64,000 bases of DNA from Colias croceus. Lineage: Eukaryota; Arthropoda; Insecta; Lepidoptera; Pieridae. Of the stretch, positions 55,001 through 64,000 are shown piece after piece. The stretch is taken from assembly GCF_905220415.1 (NCBI RefSeq), contig NC_059537.1:5245622-5309621 (forward strand), written 5' to 3'. Position numbers and translations under genes: made by a program. The notes below the pieces were generated by a model. The model was not told where the DNA came from. It worked only from the letters and a program-made list of their open reading frames with translations, and made no database searches. Every line of letters begins with the position of its first letter. The stretch's first letter is position 1.

Positions 55001-58000
55001 CCGCGGCTGGTTCAAGGGTTCGCCTGCCTATCTATTTATAGAGCACGCGGCGCAGCGATGCTATCGGACCTCAACCATGCCTCGGCCCGCACGATGCCTA
55101 CCCGCCCTCTATGCACCCTTCTGCAAAGCCTGCCCAATAAAATAGACCAAAGTGAAACTGCTGTGATTTTCGTTCCAGCTATTTATATCACGTGTCCATT
55201 GTTTATATCTCAAAGGGAATTAATAGCCGTCGGCTACGTCTACTCCGCCGCTCGAGAATCTCGTTAAGTTGTTCAAATTGTACACCAATAAATAGAGACG
55301 TTTTACGCATGCTAATTAATTTCATTGCGAGAATAATAATATTTTCGTTGCGATAGATATCAATAATGCTGACGGTTAGATAAGTGGGAGGCGGTGGCAT
55401 ACCGAGCTCATACGTATTCTGAGCGCGGAGGCTGTTTCCTGCTCAAGAGGGTGCTCTCAACTACGGGTAGTCGATGTGTTATGGTTGCCTCTTTGCGTTA
55501 TGTTCTTGCTTGCGGATTGGAACTAGACGAGGGACTTACGTTCGAGACTCAGCGGTTAGGGCTTCTAATGGTTGCACTACGACGCAATGTCCAGATTCGC
55601 TAGCGTCTAAACTTTGTATTCGAGGCCGATACCGGACACGGGCCGAGTTATTTACGATAGTCGCGAGACAATCGGCCGGTCGCAACGCTTATCCGGTGCC
55701 ACCGACGTGGTGCCAATAACATGACGTGGCCACCTTTATTAAACACCATCCGTTGAAATTAACACACGTTTCAATGCTTAACAATTGCTGAATCATGTGT
55801 TAGCTATCTATGTTATTATATTATTCATGATATTGTTTTAGATTCATCTTCCAAAACGAATATTTATTGTATTAAATATCATCTACCATGTAATTATCAT
55901 TTTATATGTACTTATAACAAAAATAATTGTATAAGCCACAGCACGAGAAGTATGAATCTGCAGTACAATTTGTTTAAAGCAGCAGGGAAAAATTGAAGAT
56001 GAAGCTAACGGTGTCACGTCACTAATTGATTTTATTTACTGGGTGTTGGCGGAAGCGCGACGATTCGCTACGGATCGGTTCAACGACACGGCTCTTCTCA
56101 ACAAACTGTCCTCACCCGAGGAATGCAGTCCGTGTGTTATAAGGAAAATTACTTAATACTAATATAACGATGCGATAGTCATCTTAATTTGACTCGCGTC
56201 ACCACCTCCTCAGATTAGTTGCTGCTGCGAACGAATCCTAAAGCACATGTGTCAAATCAATAAATATAAGATGACAGTGCGCATTAAGATGTGATGAATA
56301 ATAAATAACTTTTAAATATCAAGTATAGATGTTCTACACTGTTATTATTTAAACAAACAAATTTTATTTAATGTTCTAGATATATATTATCCATTCACAA
56401 AATAAATGAATAATAGATCAATATAATTGACATAGAAAAAGGTGAAAAATATACTGAAATACCTTTTTAAGGACTTTCCACTTAGGCGTCATGTTTTCAA
56501 GAATCCTCAATGAATAATTGAATTCATTTAATTACATATAGTTATAGATAGCGACGATACACGATACGATTAAAATAAATTCAATTACGGCGAAGGTTTC
56601 GTGTACATAAATGATACAAGTAGAGAATTAAAAGGTCCGCCTGCTCCTGATGACGTGATAAACGAACTTCGTGAGGGTAATTTGTAAAAGTTTTGTATCA
56701 TCTTTTAGCGTTGGATAGCTTCGCTAGAATTATAGCCTTAAGAGCAATTAGAGCAATTATAAACGTGGAGATAATAGCGAGAATGAGTCATATGACCAGA
56801 GGTCGACAGGATGAGCAGGTAATAGCCCTTCGGCGGGTGCCATAGGGCAGGGCACAGAGCATTATTTACATAATCGCGAGCACCGGGCGTCCTTGGCGTA
56901 CCTCATGGCTCTTTATACGGCACACTGCATTGTATCCACTGGGATAACTTTTAACACATCTTGTATAAAATGCCTTAAGGAAAATGTTCAGATAGAACTT
57001 TAATGATCATTATTTGGATACTCCATATACGTTTATGGCTTTACAATGTTTCAGTTTTAACAAGTTAAAGGACGACGAGATGTTAAATAGGTACAAAAGA
57101 TTAGAATTCTCAGGAAATTAATAGGTGGGAAATTACGTAAAACAGATTCTAATAAAATTAAGCCCCTGTTTATAATGCCTAACTAGAGCTACTATGAATA
57201 TTATGTTTATGTTACATATTTATTTTCAAAGCTGAGAAAAATTATTTACCAATATTATAATAGAGTTAACTATCATTCATACAACGTATTACGTAACAGC
57301 TAAGTCAACCGTCTTGCTTTCATACTACCAATTTATGGTGTCTTCTATAATATAATGTCTTTGGTGGGAAAGATTATATTATTCTCCATATTTTAAGTAA
57401 GATGAAAAACTAGCACTCCTAATAGTCTCTTAATTGTCTAGCTAGAGTCGTGCGCGGCAGCGGTTGCACTGGTGCACATCGCACGACCCTTTCTTATGAG
57501 TCCTGTATTCGCTGCCATCGTAATTCATTAGTTGACTTCGCATTATTTATGGTTGCTCGGTTTTGTCCTGGAATATTCTCACTCCGCTGTTAATGCATTT
57601 ACCAATGGAGAATAATAGAGACGTTTGAATAGAATATCTTTGGTCAAGGTTCAGTCGTCACTATTTTCATGGGTCTTCTTCCATAGGTTATCGCTTTCTT
57701 CATTACACATAAATGTTTTGTACAATGTGCATGTTCATATATACGTTGCATAAAGGATTTTAAAGAATGATTTATGTCTTAAAGACGGACAGGAGGTACC
57801 TATACATATACGAAGATTTTCTTCGCGTGATATAGAAGTGCGTTTGAATTCCTAAGATTATCGTAAAACAAGGCTTCCAGGAAGGACGCGGGATTTTAAT
57901 AGCTGGGCGTCGATGGGCGTCCATCCTTGAAATATTATAACTCAAGCTGAGTGACGTACGAGACATGTCTTAAGTTTTAATAGTCTCCTACGTGCACTCT

Positions 58001-61000
58001 GAAACCCCGAGTTTAAGAAATTAGAAGTGCTAGCTTTTATGACACATAATTTTAGTTAACATCGACATGCTGTCATAATATAAAATATATTTTCGTTATT
58101 GCTAATGTTTAGATACCTATAATTGTAAAATATTAAATCCACGAAACATACTATACAGTATACATACATAAAATAAAGAATAAAAAATACATTCCTAAAC
58201 TTAAGTGTTCTGAGTCTGTTTGAAAAAAAAATCATCAGCTTGGCTTCTTTAATTTTTGCAATTTGTAACAGAAATTACAAACGCCATTATCATAGCCATC
58301 ATCATTTTGTATGAAAGCGCACATATAAACTATTCTGAAGCTCATAATATTTAAACTACATCACTTTAAGCGTCGATTACTACTGTTTACGAGGAGGTCG
58401 TAGTTGCTAACGCCTCTTACGGTTGCTTTTTGCTGGCAGATATTAGCATTCTCTTTATAAGACCTGCATTGCATCACAAATTGAAATAGATAATTGCGAG
58501 TACAGCCGAAGGGCAATAAACTTGCTACAGTATAAAGCGGTAGGCGTTGACGCGGAACACGGCAAGCAATCCCAGTAGAATCCGGAAGCAGCGATAATTT
58601 TCACAGTAAAATTGAGTCTTGTACTGCAATATGCTCTTTGTAGCCTCAATAGAAAAAAAGTCTAGGTCTGCAATTTCCCAGGCTTTGGATTAATTCTTTC
58701 AATTAACTACGTTGAGCCGATGAACCGCGGCAAAAGGTAAAATAATAATATATTGAGTCATCTTTTTTTCACTGTTTCATAATATATGAAAATAATCGTG
58801 GGAGAGAGCTTTTTCCACAGCAAACAATTTGATGGAAACATATTGAACTATTTATATGGTGAACCCTCGTCTTAAAATTGCTTGATGCTTCATATTTTTA
58901 TTTTCATAAAACAAAGGCATTTGAATATAACTTTATTAATAAGCAATAAATATGTTCTAAAATGTTTATTTATCACCCCAGTATAAGATGAAAAACCACA
59001 AAAGGTGCAGCATAAAAAAACTATTGTACTTCCTGCGATTGGACATCAATAAAAGTGCACGCGGGATCTCAATCACGACGTTGGGTAAACACTAGAGGCG
59101 AGTTTGTGTCAATATTGTCGAAGTCAACAAAGATAACAAAGAACCGTGGAGCTTGATGCTAAACACGGCGCTCAAACAAAACACTCACAGCTAGGGACAT
59201 CAGTTAACTGGCAATTTTGTTATTAATCAATACATTCAGCGAGCAGAATACCAATTCAGCTTAGACGATCAACGCTGGCTCCAATTATACACACGATCTT
59301 ATTATGTTTACATGCCAATGAAATTAAAAGTTATCATGTAACCTAGTTTATTACAGCACGTCTTAAAATGCGATTATTCCTCATTATTCAAATTGGCCAA
59401 GTAGGTATATCGTGCACCATCACGAAGATTAAAAATGAATGGAAAATAAACAAAAAGTCAATTTTCAAGGTAATTATTTAAATAGGCAGATTTTTTAAGG
59501 TTGGCAACCCTATCAAAAAACAGGGAATATTTTTCAATAATCGACCGAATGCTTCATCGAAAAACATTCCTTAAATTTGAAGGTTTAACGATGCTAATAT
59601 AATAACTATCGGTTCGTGAGAAAGCATTGATCGCGCGCGGCGATGGGCCATTGAGTTTGAATTTATGATATTTCAAAATCACGTTCGTAACCTTGAATCT
59701 GTGGGAAGTCAAGTCTCAATTCAGACTGTAAGATTATGGTTCATCACGTCTTTGAACAATAACGCCATTCGCATTAATTAAGCCACGTGATTATCTGAAT
59801 ATGCTGTAGTCCTTCTAGATGTTAATGGTCGAGCTTTATGCAAACATCAGTTCGAATTGTTAACCTAAAACTATATTTAAATATTTATTATATTATTTGT
59901 TTGAAATGAAAATGCAAAATTATCTCGACTAACTTACGTGACTGCTCATTTTATCCTTTATACGCCAATTTGAATACTTGGAATCTTGAATTGTACCACT
60001 AGCTGTAGACATTTTTACGCAAGCTTAGCTATTTTTAATGGCGAATCTCCGAGCCAACGGTCGCCGTAAACAGCGGCAACGACCCCACTTATTACTTTCA
60101 AAACAAAACAGCGCAATAATGCAAATTAAGCTGCATTATCCAAGATGATTTTTATCTCAAAGAATCGAATCATCTCCGAGTTCAATAAAATTAAACAAAA
60201 CATGTAAAGCCATAACAGACGTGATTTCAATTTCGCAATGACTACCTGGTGGCTGGATACAATACCGGATTGAGCTTTGAAAATTATAGGGCGATTGGGG
60301 GGCGGTACGACTTCCCCTACAGTTCTAAGTGGCCTGACACCTCGCTCTGACGTACCTTGATCCCAGGCCAATTATAACGGGATCCGATCTTACCTTCGGC
60401 TCTACGTTGCGGTACTACTAGGAGTAATTGCTTAAACACATAATCACTGATGTCACGAGAACGCGAAGCGAATCAATATCCTGGCGCCTTATCCGCAACG
60501 ATCAACGCTAATGGCTGGTTCTCGCTGCCTCCAAAGTATTGAATTATGATTAGTATATTTGCTTATACTAAAGTTTCAGTAAAAATAGGCGATTATTATT
60601 AGTCCCTTATTTTCCTGGCAGCATGCTCACAACATTATTAGAGTTACCAAAATTGTAAAAGGTAATTTTTTAAATATACAGATTGTAATTTTAATCTTAA
60701 TCTACTAGGTCCATTGGACTAGAGATAAGGATACTTTTACTGCTTGACTAATATAATGTCAATTTACAAAATTTGGATATTCTTTATGGGCATCACGTCA
60801 AGTCGTAAAAATAACATATTGTAAGCATGCGCTGGCGCAGGAAGTAAGCATTTAAGCGTATATATTACTCAAATATAAATAAAGTGTCTGGGCCTATTCT
60901 CCAATACTGATAAGATTAAACCATGCAAATAAGTTAAGAACAGTGCTACATTTCAAGTATTGTATTAAAATAAAATACAAACACGCGCGCATATCTATTA

Positions 61001-61629
61001 ATAGTACCTCTGCAAATAAAATGGTTTTAAACATAAGCTGTGTTTCGTAGGCTGTCATTCTATATTTTAATACAGCATCTTTGTGCACATAACAGTTGAC
61101 AGTTAAAGAATTGCCATAAGCATAAACAAGTTGATGAGACGCGAAATACAAAACCGCTGAACATGCAAACGGCCGACCTTAAAGTTAATAGTCTCGACGT
61201 CACGATCTAGCACCGTATAACATTAGTCTGTAAAGCGATCTGTTTTCATAGAAACTACAAAGGATTGTCGCAATTTTTCATATTGGTAAGGATATTATAT
61301 TGTAACATTCGACTCTATCAAGAGATTTCGTTAATTCTTTTTAATAACTATTCGTTAATATTTTTGAGGGCAAAGTTACTCTTTATTGCTAGTTAACATA
61401 TTTGAGCCAAATTTAACCTTTACTTATTTTGTTAAATAAATAAGAAAAACTTCATAACGAAAACATAATCGTTAAGTCATACATGAAATCAATAGATAGT
61501 CCGAGAAAATAAGAAAAACCAGTGGAAATAAATCGTGTAGTTTTGAAAACCGCTACAATTATACAGTGAGGGGTGAGCTAAGGGTGTAGGGAGGGTTCAA
61601 AGGACTTTTTTATAGCTTTTTTGCTCATA
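52038..61629. other. Long stretch without a recognised coding exon
   Basis: Probably intron and/or upstream region of the carboxypeptidase gene. I looked on the minus strand for exons encoding the HPGE zinc motif and the NPDG motif and found none by eye. Patches near 54540-55120, 55390-55740 and 60030-60520 are richer in CG and look less repeat-like than the rest. They may be regulatory or contain short exons I cannot identify. Confidence 0.4.
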
Positions 61630-61856
61630 TAGTTCAGGATACATCGCCCATTTTTGCAAGTGACTACTATCAAGCTGATTTTCCGTTTGTAGCTTTATTT
61701 TAATCAAAATTTTTTATCCTTGTTATCTCTGTTAGCTACCACAATCGAGACTTTCGTACACGAAATTATTGGGCGTCTCATCAAAATAAAGCTACAAACG
61801 GAAAATTAGCTTGATAGTAGTCACTTGCAAAAATGGGCGATGTATCCTGAACTAAT
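61630..61856. mobile_element. Inverted-repeat (foldback) element
   Basis: Arms 61630-61703 and 61783-61856 are near-perfect inverted copies (agttcaggatacatcgccca ... tgggcgatgtatcctgaact). The interior is about 79 bp. No ORF. Likely a small MITE. Confidence 0.82.
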
Positions 61857-64000
61857 AAATCTCAAACCTGCACAAATTGCAGTACGGTTAGTTCAAGGAA
61901 AATATTCTACGTAAAATTTCCTTTAAATGATGTTCTATTATTTTTTTAGGCTCTACGGGGGGGGGGGGGGGGGAACGTATTCCTTCCTTTCTTCCTTGTG
62001 TGGATGTTTTTGACGATGTATTTTGCAGCCACTGATCAGCTTGATCTATACAGACATCGATACTCAGTTTTTATCAAATCCAGTAACAAATCCAAATCAT
62101 GTATTTGCTCTCTCCCGCCTGCAAAAGGATCAGCACAATATAACTCATTCCGAGTGTTCCACGTATAACAATTTAATAATTAATTAATAGCTAATTTCTA
62201 TTTGATTTTGTCATTATGGTTATATAGATACAACTACATTCTAAAAAATCTTGTTGGTTCATCACTTGGTTTTGGTAGATAATTGTGTCCATTAATCGAC
62301 TATAAATAAAGTTCGCTTAACGAGAAAATGGGCGTAAAAATGACGGCGTAATGAAAATTATAATGTATGTTTATTAGCTCGTAAAGGTAAAACATTTAAT
62401 TGGTTTAGTCCTCGGACAGGGAACGGGGTCCAGGCGTGAGACGACGCGACGAATTTTATCACAAAAACCGCAGGAGCAAACGACGCTCGATGTAATTTGA
62501 AATGTTACATAAAAGGAAATGCGGATTGCTGCCTTAGCCTCGTACATAACTAAAGAATGCGATCCTGTTTTCTTGCCACTTTCATACGCTACGCTTCTTA
62601 GAATTAAATTTATTTACGAAAACACGGGACAAATCTATTTAGATGATGACCAAATACGACACGTATCTCTAGTTTTCCAAAAGACAAATTTTCACTTAAT
62701 GTTCGATAGCGACTAAGTGTAATGGAGGACCCCCCAGTGCCTGTTATATTGTTATTGCTTGATAAATTTATAGCGGAGCATTAACAATGTGCTAGTTATA
62801 GGATGTACTAGGTTATAATAAAGGAATAAATATCAAGAGCAATCGGATGAAATTATTTGTGATATTCAGTATAAGATAAGTAAAAGCTCTAAAGGATGAA
62901 TTTAATACACAACTTAACACAAGTTTCTAAAAAAAGAAAACGAATTGAACATTGCTATAAAATCTTGTAATATATCATATTAGTTTTCGCCAATTTAAAA
63001 AGACGAAGAAGGCTATGAATCACGTTACGACAAGAATAGCTTTTTAATGGTATTCCGCTCTTTAATCCTGGAGAGTCAAAAGCCTTTTTTATCTGTCAAT
63101 CAAGGCGTTGATTTATTTTTTTGCATATTCTAAGAAAAATTAGGTTCAAAATTTTTGGAGAAGTTTCTTAATGCGAATTTAATTTTTCAATTAGGGGAAG
63201 CAAATTCTATGGTTCGTAAGATAATCCATTTATCATCATTTGTTTCAAGGACAATTAGTTTTTGATTGTTTTAAGAAACATGAGATAAGTTAGATGACTC
63301 TATTTAATTGGAAATATTCAGTTTAAGATAAGTATTTGTTTATATGCCTGCTAGCAATTTAATTAAGTAATTATCTATAAAATAAGTTAGGATTTTTTTA
63401 TAAGTACGTTCTAAGTTCTAACCTTAAATTTACCTTGTTTTAATGTAAAAACTTGGTTCGTCGAATTCATAGTTTGATAACAAATATGAAGCACTATTTT
63501 ACTATGATTCAAACAGATGTCGAGGCGACCGATCAATTAAATACATAGACCCAACCACATCTGCCTTGATAAAAACTCCTTTGTATCTCTGAATTGCATT
63601 TTTTCCTCTCTTTGTAGCTATTAAAGTAATATCGTGTCTTTTTGCGAAATAAAACTGTGAATTTTATTTTATCGTCCCGTATCTCAGTCATACGTAACTC
63701 ATCCAATGTAAAACAATACGATAGGCATCGGCTGAATGCGATTAAAAAGATTTAAAAAGATTCCTGCGGGCATTAAAGCAATCCAGCTCGCGTGGTTCAT
63801 TTTAAGTGCAGTATCTTGTCGAATGCTTCAATGGTATATTGAATATTATTTGGAGTACGTGAGGCGTTATAGATGTGGTTATAGCTGGCGGGCGATCGCA
63901 TTGTGTGGCGAGGCAGGGGCGCTTGTCTGCGCCGGTGAGCCGGTGAGCGTCGCGGGCAAACAGCATCCCACCAATTAACGTGGCTTTCAAAGCTTAAAGT
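61857..64000. other. Right-end stretch without a recognised gene
   Basis: Contains the G-run at 61957-61973. The short ORFs in 62519-62716 and 63736-63978 have no recognisable domain or splice context. The last 120 bp are notably CG-rich. Confidence 0.4.
61957..61973 (+). repeat. Run of 17 consecutive G
   Basis: Unbroken G tract in an AT-rich region. It could form a quadruplex, and its true length may be unreliable in the assembly. Confidence 0.8.

Noticed and set aside
55394..55719. Two overlapping plus-strand ORFs in a CG-richer patch
   Set aside because: Neither has a recognisable motif, good start context or splice partners. Two frames being open together suggests composition, not coding.
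63736..63990. ORFs on both strands at the right edge
   Set aside because: They mirror each other over the same CG-rich bases and have no recognisable domain.

Overview
This window is eukaryotic nuclear DNA. It has an AT-rich background, genes split by GT-AG introns, and a dense load of transposable elements: non-LTR retrotransposons, foldback elements and MITEs, and short repeats ending in GCGGGCGGAAGCTAGT-like sequence. The repeat types, intron sizes and gene content (Armitage, Hook, an Nna/CCP carboxypeptidase, an insect dihydrodiol dehydrogenase) fit a moth or butterfly. That assignment is inferred from pattern recognition, not from a search.

Layout. 1-15.5 kb is mostly repeats. It contains an apparently complete I-like (RNase H-bearing) non-LTR element at 1804-7359 with two intact overlapping ORFs and a 13-bp target duplication. 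It also holds long palindromes at 7593-8158 and 13068-13357, a hAT-like MITE with an 8-bp target duplication, and a Harbinger-like MITE with TTA duplications. A TATA box at 9607, followed by a candidate non-coding exon, may be the distal promoter of the next gene. 15559-17327 (+) encodes a 338-residue trans-1,2-dihydrobenzene-1,2-diol dehydrogenase-like oxidoreductase in five exons. 17.6-21.3 kb holds a decayed LINE, a second complete copy of the hAT-like MITE, and a small element with a THAP-domain gene remnant.

21550-25819 (+) contains an 82-residue small ORF in two exons. Only 45 bp after its stop begins a five-exon, 1120-residue Armitage/MOV10L1 RNA helicase (piRNA pathway), an arrangement that suggests a dicistronic mRNA. 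26659-40225 (+) is a complete 14-exon Hook gene (687 aa; dynein-cargo adaptor). Its penultimate exon ends in a donor that contains an in-frame stop, and a degenerate copy of its last exon lies just downstream. 46849-52037 (-) holds the last five exons of a cytosolic carboxypeptidase (CCP/NnaD family), convergent with Hook. Its 5' exons were not found and may lie beyond the right edge. 52-64 kb shows no recognisable coding exon, only a foldback element, a G-run and unassigned sequence.

The genes are not a functional cluster. Armi acts in piRNA silencing of transposons like those around it, and Hook and CCP both act on the microtubule system, but this proximity may be coincidental.
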